Shown here: positions 52,098 through 62,038 of the stretch, piece by piece
How positions within the stretch are numbered: position 1 is the stretch's first letter
Layout: every line of letters starts with the position of its first letter
DNA from: Streptomyces dioscori
Lineage (GTDB): Bacteria > Actinomycetota > Actinomycetes > Streptomycetales > Streptomycetaceae
Assembly: GCF_003024195.1 (NCBI RefSeq)
Contig: NZ_KZ679040.1
Coordinates: 124,001-188,000, forward strand
DNA: 64,000 bases
Direction of reading: 5' to 3'
The notes under the pieces: model-generated
Database searches by the model: none
What the model saw: the letters and a program-made list of their open reading frames with translations, nothing else
What the model was told of the DNA's origin: nothing
Program-made: the position numbers and the translations under genes

Positions 52098-52157
52098 GTG
52101 TTTAGGTGCGTCCTGTGACTCTCTTATTGACACCGGATCTCGCGGGGGTATGACGGA

Positions 52158-52490
52158 ATGGCCGCAGGAGGCTTCTGCAAGCTGCCGAACGGCACGGTCG
52201 TGGTGGCGTTGAACCTGCCCCGGCCGCTCGCCGCGGGCACCGGGTCGGTGCGGGTGCTGGTGCATGCGCACAACCGCGCCCGCGCGTTGACGCGGTTGCG
52301 CAACCTGGGGTTGCGGGCGGTGTATCTGCGCGGCAACGGGCAGCCTCCTACGCCGGACGAGGTCACGGCCGTCCTGCACCATCCCGATGGGCTCATATGG
52401 CGTACGGCGCCGGGGGTGGACGCGCTCGCGTCGGAACTCTGGCACCCCATCCGCACACTGATCCGCCGCCCGACCGCACCGACCCCGTAG
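52158..52490 (+). CDS. Small uncharacterised protein after the M6 protease
   Basis: 110 aa. ATG with ACGGA just upstream. A soluble, basic protein with alternating strands and helices (TVVVALNLPRPL, VRVLVHAHNRARALTRLRNLGLRAVYLRGNG). I do not recognise the family. Codon use fits Streptomyces coding DNA, with strong third-position G/C, which supports a real gene. Confidence 0.65.
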   Translation: MAAGGFCKLPNGTVVVALNLPRPLAAGTGSVRVLVHAHNRARALTRLRNLGLRAVYLRGNGQPPTPDEVTAVLHHPDGLIWRTAPGVDALASELWHPIRTLIRRPTAPTP

Positions 52491-52496
52491 GGGCGT

Positions 52497-52846
52497 GCCC
52501 CGTAAGGGGCGCGGGGAACTGCGCGGCCAGCCACGACGGGCCCGCAGCCGACTACGCACGGGTCGCCCCCCCCTACCTGGGGGCGCGAGGAACTGCGCGG
52601 CCGGCCCCCACCGGCCCGCAGGCGACGATGCGCGGGTCGCCCCCAAGGGGCGCGGGGAACGGCGCGGCCAGCCACGACGGGACCGCAGCGCGGCGACAAC
52701 CCGCTGCGGGCGTGCGTGTCGGCTGCGGGCCGGTGGGGGCTGGCCGCGCAGTTCCCCGCGCCCCTTAGGGGGCGGGGCGTGCATTTCGGCTGCGGGCCGG
52801 TGGGGGCTGGCCGCGCAGTTCCCCGCGCCCCTAGGTGGGGCGGGGC
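52497..52846. repeat. Cluster of direct and inverted GC-box repeats
   Basis: Three direct copies of a roughly 70-bp unit containing GGGGCGCGGGGAACTGCGCG are followed by two inverted copies (GGGGGCTGGCCGCGCAGTTC). A further inverted copy is at about 53505-53533. No gene fits in this 360-bp gap. The array may terminate transcription of the convergent neighbours. Confidence 0.75.
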
Positions 52847-52851
52847 CGGGG

Positions 52852-53436
52852 TCAGACCACCGGCTTGCCGGAGAGTTCTACTCCGGCTTCGCGGAGGGCG
52901 TCCAGCGCCTGGGTCGTGGTGTCCGGGGCCACGCCGGCCGTCAGGTCGAGCAGGACCTGCGTGCGGAAACCCTCCCGCGCCGCATCCAGGGCTGTCGCCT
53001 TCACGCAGTGGTCCGTGGCGATACCCACGACATCGACCTCGGTGATCTCCCGCGTACGCAGCCAGTCGCCCAGCGAGACACCGTTCTCGTCGGCGCCCTC
53101 GAAACCGCTGTACGCCGCCGAGTACGCGCCCTTGTCGAACACGGCGTCGATCGCGCCGGAGGCGACCGCCGGAGCGAAGTTCGGGTGGAAACCCACCCCC
53201 TCCGTGCCGGCCACGCAGTGCGCGGGCCAGGAGTGGACGTAGTCGGGGTTGTCCGCGAAGTGGCCCCCGGGCGCGATGTGGTGGTCGCGGGTCGCCACCA
53301 CGTGGCGGTAGCCGGCGGGTGCCTGCCCGATCAGCTCCGTGATCGCGGCGGCCACATCCGCCCCGCCGGGCACCGCGAGGCTGCCTCCCTCGCAGAAGTC
53401 GTTCTGGACGTCTACGACGATCAGGGCGCGGCGCAT
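52852..53436 (-). CDS. pncA: Nicotinamidase (isochorismatase family)
   Basis: 194 aa. Hydrolyses nicotinamide to nicotinate in NAD salvage. Catalytic triad: Asp in LIVVDVQNDF (residue 9), Lys in FDKGAYSAAYSGF (about 100) and Cys in GIATDHCVKATALDA (about 143). Metal ligands fit DHHIAPGGHF. Same strand and next to nicotinate phosphoribosyltransferase, which uses its product; 238 bases separate them, so promoters may be independent. Confidence 0.94.
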   Translation of the reverse strand: MRRALIVVDVQNDFCEGGSLAVPGGADVAAAITELIGQAPAGYRHVVATRDHHIAPGGHFADNPDYVHSWPAHCVAGTEGVGFHPNFAPAVASGAIDAVFDKGAYSAAYSGFEGADENGVSLGDWLRTREITEVDVVGIATDHCVKATALDAAREGFRTQVLLDLTAGVAPDTTTQALDALREAGVELSGKPVV

Positions 53437-53637
53437 GGCGGTGTCCTTCGGCTCGGCGAGGCGCTCCGCGGGGGAGGCCGGTTGATGGTGTGCGGGTTGG
53501 TGGGGGCTTGTCGCGCAGTTCCCCGCGCCCCTTCAGGGCGCGTTGTCCGTGCGACCGAGCCCGACGAGTGCGAGGGCACGGTGGAGTGTGTGAGTGTTGC
53601 CGTGCCCCTTCCCGGCTTGCCGCCCGTTCACTCCCTT

Positions 53638-53669
53638 ACGGGCCCGGGCCGTCGGCGGGCCGGGCCCGT
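53638..53669 (-). terminator. Terminator after pncB
   Basis: 10-bp stem ACGGGCCCGG (53638-53647) with CCGGGCCCGT (53660-53669), 6 bases beyond the pncB stop. Confidence 0.7.
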
Positions 53670-53674
53670 GGGTC

Positions 53675-55003
53675 TCACACGTACTCGGTCGGAATGACGG
53701 CTTCGCCCCGTGACAGCTGGGTCGCGGAGAGGGGCAGGTTCGCGCGGGCCGCCGCGTGCCGGTCGCGTACGACGTCCAGCGGTTCGCGGGCGACGACCTG
53801 GCCGCCCTTGACCAGCTGCACCAGGAGCTGGTTGTCGACGAGCTCGGCCGGAACCGCCCCCGTGCCGATCACCTCGGCCTCGGCGACCCCGTACTCGTCG
53901 AGCCGCCGCGCGGCCCACTTGCGGCCGCCGATGGACGTCTTGCCGCCCGAGGACTTCTTGGCCACCGGCAGGAGCGGGGCCTTCGGGTCCGCCGACTCGG
54001 CACGCGCGACGATCTTGTAGACCATCGAGCACGTCGGATGCCCGGAGCCCGTCACCAGCTGGGTGCCCACCCCGTACGCGTCCACGGGTGCCGCGGCCAG
54101 CGAGGCGATCGCGTACTCGTCGAGGTCCGAGGTCACGATGATCCGGGTCTTCGTGGCGCCCAGCTCGTCCAGCTGCTGCCGTACCCGGTGCGCCACGAGC
54201 AGCAGGTCACCGGAGTCGATGCGGACGGCGCCCAGCTCGGGCCCGGCCACCTCGACGGCCAGCCGCACGGCTTCGGCGACGTCGTACGTGTCCACGAGCA
54301 GCGTGGTGCCCCGGCCGAGCGAGTCCACCTGGGCGCGGAAGGCGTCCCGTTCGGTGTCGTGCACGAGGGTGAAGGCGTGGGCGGACGTGCCGACCGTCGG
54401 GATGCCGTAGCGGAAGCCCGCGGCCAGGTCGGAGGTGGTCGTGAAGCCGCCGACGTACGCCGCGCGGGACGCCGCCACCGCGGCCAGTTCGTGGGTGCGC
54501 CGGGCGCCCATCTCGATCAGCGGGCGCCCGCCGGCCGCCGAGGCCATCCGGGAGGCGGCGGCCGCGATGGCCGAGTCGTGGTTGAGGATGGAGAGGATCA
54601 CGGTCTCCAGGAGGACGCACTCCGCGAAGGAGCCCTCGACCCGCAGGACCGGTGACCCGGCGAAGTACACCTCGCCCTCCGGGTAGCCCCAGACGTCCCC
54701 GGCGAAGCGGTACGAGGCCAGCCACTCCAGGGTCGGCTCGTCCACGACGTTCCGCTCGCGCAGGAAGCCGATGACGTCCGCGTCGAAGCGGAAGTTCTCC
54801 ACCGCGTCCAGGACCCGCCCGGTGCCGGCGACGACACCGTAGCGGCGGCCCTCGGGCAGGCGGCGGGTGAAGACCTCGAAGACCGAACGCCGGTCGGCCG
54901 TGCCGCCCTTGAGGGCGGCCTGCAGCATGGTCAGCTCGTAGTGGTCCGTGAAGAGCGCTGTCGACGGCACATCCACCGGCAGCCCTAGGTCCGCAGTGTT
55001 CAT
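53675..55003 (-). CDS. pncB: Nicotinate phosphoribosyltransferase
   Basis: 442 aa. Makes nicotinate mononucleotide from nicotinate and PRPP with ATP. Family features: ALFTDHYELTMLQAAL at the start, FEVFTRRLPEGRRYGVVAG, SHDS-like NHDSAIAAAASRM, and VRIDSGDLLLVAHRVR, TSDLDEYAI, YGVGTQLVTGSGHP in the phosphate-binding barrel. Full length. Divergent from clpS, with 122 bases between. Confidence 0.94.
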   Translation of the reverse strand: MNTADLGLPVDVPSTALFTDHYELTMLQAALKGGTADRRSVFEVFTRRLPEGRRYGVVAGTGRVLDAVENFRFDADVIGFLRERNVVDEPTLEWLASYRFAGDVWGYPEGEVYFAGSPVLRVEGSFAECVLLETVILSILNHDSAIAAAASRMASAAGGRPLIEMGARRTHELAAVAASRAAYVGGFTTTSDLAAGFRYGIPTVGTSAHAFTLVHDTERDAFRAQVDSLGRGTTLLVDTYDVAEAVRLAVEVAGPELGAVRIDSGDLLLVAHRVRQQLDELGATKTRIIVTSDLDEYAIASLAAAPVDAYGVGTQLVTGSGHPTCSMVYKIVARAESADPKAPLLPVAKKSSGGKTSIGGRKWAARRLDEYGVAEAEVIGTGAVPAELVDNQLLVQLVKGGQVVAREPLDVVRDRHAAARANLPLSATQLSRGEAVIPTEYV

Positions 55004-55125
55004 GACCGGGATGTTACCCCTATCTCGTCACTCTGACGATTTCTAGGCCGTGTGATGTGCGGCTCGCCCGCGATGCGCATGATTTGCGGGCCTCGTTTGG
55101 CCGGGCACCCGCCTGTGGTGGCAGC

Positions 55126-55443
55126 ATGGGCCGTGTGACGGCTCCCGCACCCCTAGAGACCGAAAAGACCGAGTCGGCTGAGGAGGTCTTCGCCGTAACC
55201 GAGCCCGACGTCCCCTGGGTGACCATCGTCCACAACGACCCGGTCAACCTGATGAGCTACGTGACCTACGTCTTCCAGTCGTACTTCGGGTACTCGAAGG
55301 ACAAGGCCACGAAGCTGATGATGGACGTACACCACAAGGGCCGGGCCGTTGTCTCCAGCGGCACCCGTGAGGAGATGGAACGCGATGTGCAGGCCATGCA
55401 CGGCTACGGTCTGTGGGCCACCCTCCAGCACGACCGGAAATGA
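55126..55443 (+). CDS. clpS: ATP-dependent Clp protease adaptor ClpS
   Basis: 105 aa (102 if the GTG three codons later is used). The core [32 protein letters not shown] is the N-end-rule binding groove (HNDPVN with substrate-gripping Asn and Asp); [18 protein letters not shown] contacts ClpA/ClpC. Delivers N-degron substrates to the Clp protease. Followed by the DUF2017 gene, its usual neighbour in actinobacteria. Confidence 0.94.
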   Translation: MGRVTAPAPLETEKTESAEEVFAVTEPDVPWVTIVHNDPVNLMSYVTYVFQSYFGYSKDKATKLMMDVHHKGRAVVSSGTREEMERDVQAMHGYGLWATLQHDRK

Positions 55444-55470
55444 CCCGGCCGCACACTGCGGGACCGGACA

Positions 55471-55530
55471 CCGCAGGACCGCGGACCGCAGGACCGTGAA
55501 CCGCAGGACCGGCCACGGCAGGACCGGCAC
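55471..55530. repeat. Four 15-bp tandem repeats between clpS and DUF2017 gene
   Basis: CCGCAGGACCG-containing units begin at 55471, 55486, 55501 and 55516. Non-coding; period exactly 15. Confidence 0.75.
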
Positions 55531-55591
55531 CCGCCCGACGCCGGCGCAGCACCCGACGCCCGCGCAGCACTGGAAGTAGCGACGCAACCTG

Positions 55592-56197
55592 ATGCCAGGA
55601 CACTTCGAACCGCTCCCCGGCGGCGGCGCGGCCGTCGCGCTCGACGAGGTCGAGATCTCCATCATCCGCTCCCTCGCCGTACAGCTCCTGGAGCTCATCG
55701 GACCGGGCCCCGGCGGGGACGTCTCCGACGACCCGCTCGCCGAACTGTTCGCGGAGGGACCGAGCGAGCCGCCCTCGGACCCCGTGCTGAAGCGCCTCTT
55801 CCCGGACGCGTACAGCGGCCCCGACGTCGAGGCCACCTCGCCCGAGCAGGCGGAGGAGCAACGCGCGTACTCCTCGGAGTTCCGCCGCTTCACCGAGAAC
55901 GACCTGCGCGCCGGCAAGCGGGACAACGCCCTCGTGGTGATCCGCTCCCTGGACGGCGTCGCGGCCGTGGGGGAGGGGGGAGCGGTCCTGAAGCTGACCT
56001 CCGAGGAATCGAAGCAGTGGCTCAGCTGCCTCAACGACCTGCGCCTCGCGATCGGCTCCCGGCTGGACGTCGTCGACGAGGAGGACACGGACCTTCTCTA
56101 CCGGCTCCCCGACGAGGACCCGCGCAAGCCGATGGTGATGGCGTACCTGTGGCTCGGCGGGCTGCAGGAGACGCTGGTGGAGACCTTGATGCCGTGA
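55592..56197 (+). CDS. DUF2017 domain-containing protein
   Basis: 201 aa. GGAAGTAGCG lies upstream of the ATG. Segments VEISIIRSLAVQLLELIG, LFPDAYSGPDVEATSPEQAEEQRAYSSEFRRFTENDLR and WLSCLNDLRLAIGSRLDV are those of the actinobacterial DUF2017 family. Function unknown; constant linkage to clpS suggests a part in Clp-mediated proteolysis. Confidence 0.9.
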   Translation: MPGHFEPLPGGGAAVALDEVEISIIRSLAVQLLELIGPGPGGDVSDDPLAELFAEGPSEPPSDPVLKRLFPDAYSGPDVEATSPEQAEEQRAYSSEFRRFTENDLRAGKRDNALVVIRSLDGVAAVGEGGAVLKLTSEESKQWLSCLNDLRLAIGSRLDVVDEEDTDLLYRLPDEDPRKPMVMAYLWLGGLQETLVETLMP

Positions 56198-56238
56198 CGC
56201 GCAGCGGCGGACGAAGCTGTGACGCGCAGCGGCGAAGC

Positions 56239-56303
56239 CGTCGGTGACGGGACTTCGAGGCCGTCGCTGACGGGACGTCGAAGTCGTCGATGACGGGACA
56301 TCG
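56239..56303. repeat. Three imperfect 22-23-bp tandem repeats
   Basis: CCGTCGGTGACGGGACTTCG and two variants follow each other after the DUF2017 gene. Non-coding. Confidence 0.65.
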
Positions 56304-56653
56304 AACGTTCGCTCAGCGGACGCTCAAATCCGGATAACGATCACATCACCACCCGGGCCTGCAATGTGGGCCCGGGTGTCGTATGTCCGCTTCTTCCTGT
56401 GGCATGCGCTACAAGCGGCCCGGACGGCGAATGTTGCGGCCGTGATAAATCTTCACGATCGCTCGGCGGGACACCACCCACGTCCTGCCGGGTGCGCCAC
56501 TGATCCGGCAACAGCCGGGCAGGCACGAACGGCCTCGGGGAGGCCGTGCGGCGGGCTCGGGGAGCCCGCCCGACTCCAGTAATCCGGGGGGATTCGGACA
56601 CCGGACCGCAGCCGACGAAGGCTCGGACCGGTATGGAGAAAGGCGCATCAGAC

Positions 56654-58114
56654 ATGACCTCGGTGCAGGTCGGTAAGCACGACGACGAGCGGGGCGGCAA
56701 CGGCGCCGCCGACGGCGACGCCCCCGAAGAGGGCTACGAACGCGGGCTCGGCAGCCGTCAGGTCCAGATGATCGCGATCGGCGGCGCCATCGGCGTCGGC
56801 CTCTTCCTGGGAGCCGGGGCGAACATCGCCAAGGCGGGCCCCAGCCTCATCCTGATGTACGCCCTCGCCGGCGTCATCATCTTCTTCATCATGCGGGCCC
56901 TCGGTGAGCTGCTGCTCTACCGTCCCGTCTCGGGCTCCTTCGCGGAGTACTCCCGTGAGTTCCTCGGCCCGTTCTTCGGGTACTTCACCGGCTGGACGTA
57001 CTGGCTGATGTGGGTCGTCACCGGCATGGCGGAACTCACCGCCGCCGCGATCTACGTCAACTACTGGTTCCCGCAGATCCCGCAGTGGGTCACGGCCCTG
57101 GTCTTCCTGGTCGTGCTCTTCGTGGCGAACCTGATCTCCGTCAAGCTCTTCGGCGAGATCGAGTTCTGGTTCTCGATGGTCAAGGTCACCGCGCTCATCG
57201 GCATGATCGTGATCGGCCTCGGCGTCCTCACCTTCGGCTTCAGCTCCGCGGGCGACACCGCCGCCGTGTCCAACCTCTGGGCCATCGACGGCTTCTTCCC
57301 CAAGGGCATCGGCTCGTCCCTGATGACCCTGCAGGGCGTGATGTTCGCCTACCTGGCCGTTGAACTCGTCGGCGTCACCGCGGGCGAGTCCGAGAACCCG
57401 GAGAAAACCCTCCCCAAGGCGATCAACACCCTGCCCTGGCGCATCGCCCTCTTCTACGTCGGCGCGCTCACGGTCATCCTCTGCGTCGTGAAGTGGACGG
57501 AGTTCGCGCCGGGCGTGAGCCCCTTCGTCGCGGCCTTCGCGAAGATCGGCATCCCGGCGGGCGCCGGCATCGTCAACTTCGTCGTGCTGACGGCGGCCCT
57601 GTCCTCCTGCAACTCCGGTATGTACTCCACGGGCCGCATGCTGCGCACCCTGGCCGACAACGGCGAGGCCCCGAGGATCTTCAACAAACTGTCCTCCACC
57701 AGGACGCCCGCGTTCGGCATCACTCTCTCCGTGCTCTTCATGGGCGTCGGCGTGATCCTGAACTACATCGTCCCGGAGAAGGCCTTCGGTTACGTCGTCT
57801 CGGTGGCCACCGCGGCCGGCATCTGGACCTGGCTCATGATCCTCATCAGCCACATCCTGTACCGCCGGGCCGTCGACGCGGGCCGTCTGCCCGCCTCGCC
57901 CTTCCCGGCCCCGGGCGGCTCGAAGTTCAGCTGGGTCGCCGTCGTGTTCCTGCTCTTCGTGACCTGCCTCATCGCGTACGACGCCGAGTCCCGCGTCTGC
58001 CTGTACGTGATGGCCGGCTGGGCCGCCGCCCTCGGTGTCGGCTGGGCCGTGCTCAAGTCCCGCAACCCGGAGGTCACCGAGCGCCGCGAGCCGGAGTTCG
58101 AGAAGGTCAACTGA
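56654..58114 (+). CDS. Amino-acid permease (APC superfamily, AAT type)
   Basis: 486 aa from ATG (MTSVQVGKHDD, AAAGG 10 bases upstream); an ATG 7 codons earlier is possible. Twelve predicted spans. The start LGSRQVQMIAIGGAIGVGLFLGAG is the substrate-binding first helix of the AAT/GABA-permease group, and VELVGVTAGESENPEKTLPKAINTLPWRI is another hallmark. Probably imports a neutral or basic amino acid. Followed by a terminator, so monocistronic. Confidence 0.92.
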   Translation: MTSVQVGKHDDERGGNGAADGDAPEEGYERGLGSRQVQMIAIGGAIGVGLFLGAGANIAKAGPSLILMYALAGVIIFFIMRALGELLLYRPVSGSFAEYSREFLGPFFGYFTGWTYWLMWVVTGMAELTAAAIYVNYWFPQIPQWVTALVFLVVLFVANLISVKLFGEIEFWFSMVKVTALIGMIVIGLGVLTFGFSSAGDTAAVSNLWAIDGFFPKGIGSSLMTLQGVMFAYLAVELVGVTAGESENPEKTLPKAINTLPWRIALFYVGALTVILCVVKWTEFAPGVSPFVAAFAKIGIPAGAGIVNFVVLTAALSSCNSGMYSTGRMLRTLADNGEAPRIFNKLSSTRTPAFGITLSVLFMGVGVILNYIVPEKAFGYVVSVATAAGIWTWLMILISHILYRRAVDAGRLPASPFPAPGGSKFSWVAVVFLLFVTCLIAYDAESRVCLYVMAGWAAALGVGWAVLKSRNPEVTERREPEFEKVN

Positions 58115-58180
58115 CGCGGACCCGCCGGTCCCGTCCTGGAGGGCGCGCCTCTCGCTGCCCTCGAATGCCCAGCATGTGGG

Positions 58181-58211
58181 CAGCCCCGTACCACTCTCCG
58201 GTACGGGGCTG
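58181..58211 (+). terminator. Terminator after the amino-acid permease gene
   Basis: Perfect 12-bp stem CAGCCCCGTACC (58181-58192) with GGTACGGGGCTG (58200-58211), loop ACTCTCC. Confidence 0.8.
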
Positions 58212-58232
58212 CCGTCTGCCTATCCTGGCCCC

Positions 58233-58655
58233 ATGCTGACCATCACCCAGGCCCTCGTCGACCAGATCGTCGCGCACGCGCGCCAGGACCATCCCGACGA
58301 GGCGTGCGGCGTGATCGCGGGCCCGGAGGGCACCGGCCGTCCCGAGCGCTTCATCCCCATGCTGAACGCGGCGATGTCGCCCACGTTCTACGAGTTCGAC
58401 TCGGGGGACCTGCTCAAGCTGTACCGCGAGATGGACGACCGTGACGAGGAACCGGTCGTCGTCTACCACTCCCACACGTCCACCGAGGCCCATCCCTCCC
58501 GCACGGACATCAACCTCGCGAGCGAGCCGAACGCCCACTACGTCCTCGTCTCGACCGCCGACACCGACGGACTCGGGGACTTCCAGTTCCGCTCGTTCCG
58601 GATCGTCGACGGGGTCGTCACGGAGGAAGAGGTCACGGTGGTGGAGGCGTACTGA
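58233..58655 (+). CDS. JAMM/MPN+ metalloprotease of the CysO pathway (Mec-like, M67)
   Basis: 140 aa. JAMM zinc site YHSHTSTEAHPSRTD (H-x-H-x7-S-x2-D, about residues 79-91) with the upstream Glu in HPDEACGVIAG. In Mycobacterium tuberculosis the homologue releases cysteine from the CysO-cysteine adduct and is encoded with cysO and cysM, as here. It might also uncap CysO, whose diglycine is not terminal in this strain. The leader peptide gene lies between it and cysO. Confidence 0.9.
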   Translation: MLTITQALVDQIVAHARQDHPDEACGVIAGPEGTGRPERFIPMLNAAMSPTFYEFDSGDLLKLYREMDDRDEEPVVVYHSHTSTEAHPSRTDINLASEPNAHYVLVSTADTDGLGDFQFRSFRIVDGVVTEEEVTVVEAY

Positions 58656-58787
58656 GCCCCGACGGGCACCTTCCGGTTCGCGTCGGGTCCGCGTCCCGCT
58701 TCACCCGATCCCATACTTCGGGCAGAATTCATCCACCATCTGAGATCACATTCCGGGACCCGGACGGGGAATCGATACGATGAGCCC

Positions 58788-58889
58788 ATGGTTTCCCACG
58801 ACGTGAGCGACAAGACGCCGGGCATGCTGCTCGTGGCGCGGCTGCACGTCGACCTGTGCAGGCTGCAGAGCGCCATCTGTACGCGCTGA
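58788..58889 (+). CDS. Cysteine-type leader peptide upstream of cysO
   Basis: 33 codons from ATG at 58788 (or 21 from an ATG at 58824). The end reads VDLCRLQSAICTR, the pattern of actinobacterial leader peptides placed before cysteine and sulfur genes, where Cys codons near the stop let ribosome stalling control downstream expression. Two Cys codons lie in the last 10. cysO starts 161 bases later; the gap could hold the regulatory RNA fold. Regulation by attenuation is inferred from the family. Confidence 0.72.
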   Translation: MVSHDVSDKTPGMLLVARLHVDLCRLQSAICTR

Positions 58890-59049
58890 ACCCTGCCGCC
58901 GTACGGCCGTGAGAGCCCCGGCTCCGCACGGGCCGCGACCGGCGTTCCCCTGCTCTTCCCGGCGCGGTTCTCGCCCGCACCGCCTCGCGCACCAAGCCCC
59001 AGCCCCGACTCGCCTTCTGACTTCCGCTTTCCGACAGGAGCCCGCAACC

Positions 59050-59328
59050 ATGGCCATCGAGGTCCGCATCCCCACCATCCTCCGCACCTACACCGACGGC
59101 CAGAAGGCCGTCGAGGGCGGCGGGGACACCCTTGCCGCGCTCTTCGCCGACCTCGAAAGCCGCCACACGGGCATCCAGGCCCGCATCGTGGACGGAGGCG
59201 AACTGCGCCGCTTCGTGAACGTGTACCTGAACGACGAGGACGTCCGCTTCCTCGACGGCATCAACACCAAGCTCACCGACGGCGACAGCGTCACCATCCT
59301 GCCGGCCGTCGCCGGCGGCATGGTCTGA
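59050..59328 (+). CDS. cysO: Sulfur-carrier protein CysO (MoaD/ThiS family)
   Basis: 92 aa; ATG preceded by CAGGAGCCCGC. Beta-grasp pattern IEVRIPTILRTYTDGQKAVEG, FVNVYLNDEDVRFL, DGDSVTILPAVAGG. In the mycobacterial protein the chain ends at the Gly-Gly that becomes the thiocarboxylate. Here Met-Val follow, so the diglycine is capped and should need trimming, presumably by the JAMM protease encoded upstream. 25 bases separate it from cysM. Confidence 0.92.
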   Translation: MAIEVRIPTILRTYTDGQKAVEGGGDTLAALFADLESRHTGIQARIVDGGELRRFVNVYLNDEDVRFLDGINTKLTDGDSVTILPAVAGGMV

Positions 59329-59347
59329 CCGGGCTGCCGGGCTCTGA

Positions 59348-60304
<957 letters not shown>

Positions 60305-60315
60305 GAGGGGTTGTC

Positions 60316-60493
60316 CTCGCCCCCGCCGCCCCTACCCGTTCCCGTCCACAGATGGGGGCTGCGCCCCCTCGCCCCCCTTTGTCCTCAAACGCCGGACGGG
60401 CTAGGGATTAGCCTCTCCGGCGTTTGAGGAGCGGGGGTTCGGGGGCAGCGCCCCCGAGTCAGTGACGGGAAGGGTAGGGGCGGCGGGGGCGAG
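60316..60493. terminator. Long imperfect palindrome between convergent cysM and PemK-like genes
   Basis: Outer arms 60316-60346 and 60464-60493 pair over 30 bp with one bulge. Inner arms 60382-60395 and 60417-60430 pair perfectly over 14 bp (CTCAAACGCCGG word common in Streptomyces gaps). Smaller palindromes lie between. It fills the whole gap and should stop transcription from both sides. Confidence 0.7.
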
Positions 60494-60501
60494 AAAACGC
60501 C

Positions 60502-60981
60502 CTACCGCGCCAGGTGTCGGACCCGGTCCCAGACCCGCGCGTCCACTTCTCCGACCCGCCGCCGGAACTCCCGTACCGGCACGCCCCGCAACTCACCCGT
60601 CTCCAGAAAACTCGCGCGCCCCCGCGCGTCCCCCACCGCCCCCGCGGGCAGCGCGATGACCCCGCCCCGCCCGTCGTCGTGGTACTTCGTCGTGATCTTC
60701 GCGACCACGGCCTTGCGTCCCCGTACCGACAGGACCAGGCACGGCCGGTCCTTCGCCCCGGGCCCGTCCTCGAACGGCACGTTCGCCCACCAGATCTCGG
60801 CGGGCCGGGGCCGCGCCGGGCGCCGGACCTCGTCGGCGCGCCCGGGCGGTCGCCGCGTGGGACGCCGCGCGGGACGCCGCCGAGCGGACGGCTTGCGACC
60901 CCGCCCCCACCCGTCCACGAACGTCGCCACGGCCGCGAGCAGCACCACCGCCGCCAGCGCGAGCCACCACGACATGTTCAT
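60502..60981 (-). CDS. Membrane-anchored PemK/MazF-like protein
   Basis: 159 aa from ATG (MNMSWWLALAAVVLLAAVATFVDG). One N-terminal span is followed by an Arg/Pro-rich linker (about residues 27-60). The PemK/MazF-type barrel follows: RPAEIWWANVPFEDGPGAKDRPCLVLSV, then KAVVAKITTKYHDD and a FLETGELRGVPV segment. The residues around KDRPCLVL are conserved in toxins, but no antitoxin gene is adjacent. The membrane anchor argues for a domesticated role. Longer frames upstream lack a start signal. Confidence 0.78.
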   Translation of the reverse strand: MNMSWWLALAAVVLLAAVATFVDGWGRGRKPSARRRPARRPTRRPPGRADEVRRPARPRPAEIWWANVPFEDGPGAKDRPCLVLSVRGRKAVVAKITTKYHDDGRGGVIALPAGAVGDARGRASFLETGELRGVPVREFRRRVGEVDARVWDRVRHLAR

Positions 60982-61172
60982 GCGTAGGACGGTACCCGCG
61001 AGGCCCGAGCCCACGCCCGTGCGCCCCCATACCGGTGACACCGCAGGTGAGTTCCCCCACAACAGCCCTCGACGGAGGAGCGACCCGCCCTTTCGCGCCT
61101 TACGCTCGACGGACCGCACGACCCCTGTCACGACCCCCGTCTTCACTCCCCGCCCGCGGAGGTTTCTGCTCT

Positions 61173-61925
61173 ATGAAGCTCACCGTCGTCGGCTGCTCGG
61201 GGTCGTTCCCGTCCGCGGAATCGGCCTGTTCGAGCTACCTCGTCGAGGCCGACGGCTTCCGGCTGCTACTCGACATGGGCAACGGTGCCCTTGGCGAGCT
61301 GCAGCGCCACTGCGGTCTCTACGACCTTGATGCGATCTTCCTCAGCCATCTGCACGCCGACCACTGCATCGACATGTGCGCGTACTTCGTCGCGCGCTAC
61401 TACCGCCATGACGGCGGCCGCTGCGATCCGATCCCGGTCTATGGACCCGAGGGCACGGAGCAGCGTCTGACCACCGCGTACGCGGACACCCCCTCCGCCT
61501 CCTCCATGAGCGAGGTCTTCGACTTCCACACGGTCAAGCCGGGCTCCTTCGAGATCGGCCCGTTCTCGGTGCACACCGAGAAGGTCAGGCATCCCGTGGA
61601 GGCGTACGGCATCCGTGTGGAGCACGGCGGGCGGTCGCTGACCTACTCCGGGGACACGGGCGTGTGCGACACGCTCGACGAACTGGCCCGGGACACGGAC
61701 CTGTTCCTCTGCGAGGCCGCGTTCACCCACGGCAAGGAGAACATCCCGGACCTGCACCTCAACGGCCGCGAGGCCGGCGAGACCGCGGCCCGGGCCGGCG
61801 CGCGCCGCCTGGTCCTCACCCACATCCCACCGTGGACGGATCCCCAGGCGAATCTGGACCACGCCCGCGAGGTCTTCACCGGCCCGGTGGAACTGGCGAC
61901 GCCGCGAGCGACGTACGACATCTGA
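61173..61925 (+). CDS. MBL-fold metallo-hydrolase
   Basis: 250 aa; GGAGG 10 bases before the ATG. Zinc motif SHLHADHCID (about residues 59-68), then YSGDTGVCDTL and VLTHIPPW supply further ligands. N-terminal KLTVVGCSGSFPSAESACSSYLVEADG is typical of the RNase Z/phosphodiesterase-like subgroup in actinobacteria. Substrate unknown, perhaps a cyclic nucleotide or RNA end. Confidence 0.88.
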   Translation: MKLTVVGCSGSFPSAESACSSYLVEADGFRLLLDMGNGALGELQRHCGLYDLDAIFLSHLHADHCIDMCAYFVARYYRHDGGRCDPIPVYGPEGTEQRLTTAYADTPSASSMSEVFDFHTVKPGSFEIGPFSVHTEKVRHPVEAYGIRVEHGGRSLTYSGDTGVCDTLDELARDTDLFLCEAAFTHGKENIPDLHLNGREAGETAARAGARRLVLTHIPPWTDPQANLDHAREVFTGPVELATPRATYDI

Positions 61926-61930
61926 GTCCA

Positions 61931-62020
61931 GACATCTGGGTCCTCGGGCGTCCGGGCCCGGACATCTGAGTCCTCGGGCGTCCCGGCCCGGAGATCTGAG
62001 TCCTCGGGCGCGTCGGGCGG
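61931..62020. repeat. Three 30-bp tandem repeats
   Basis: Units of GACATCTGAGTCCTCGGGCG plus ten variable bases start at 61931, 61961 and 61991. Just after the MBL gene; non-coding. Confidence 0.8.
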
Positions 62021-62038
62021 TTCCCGCCCCGTGAACGC

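Noticed and set aside
61931-62020. Possible short CRISPR array
   Set aside because: Three head-to-tail 30-bp units without unique spacers or nearby cas genes; simple tandem repeat.
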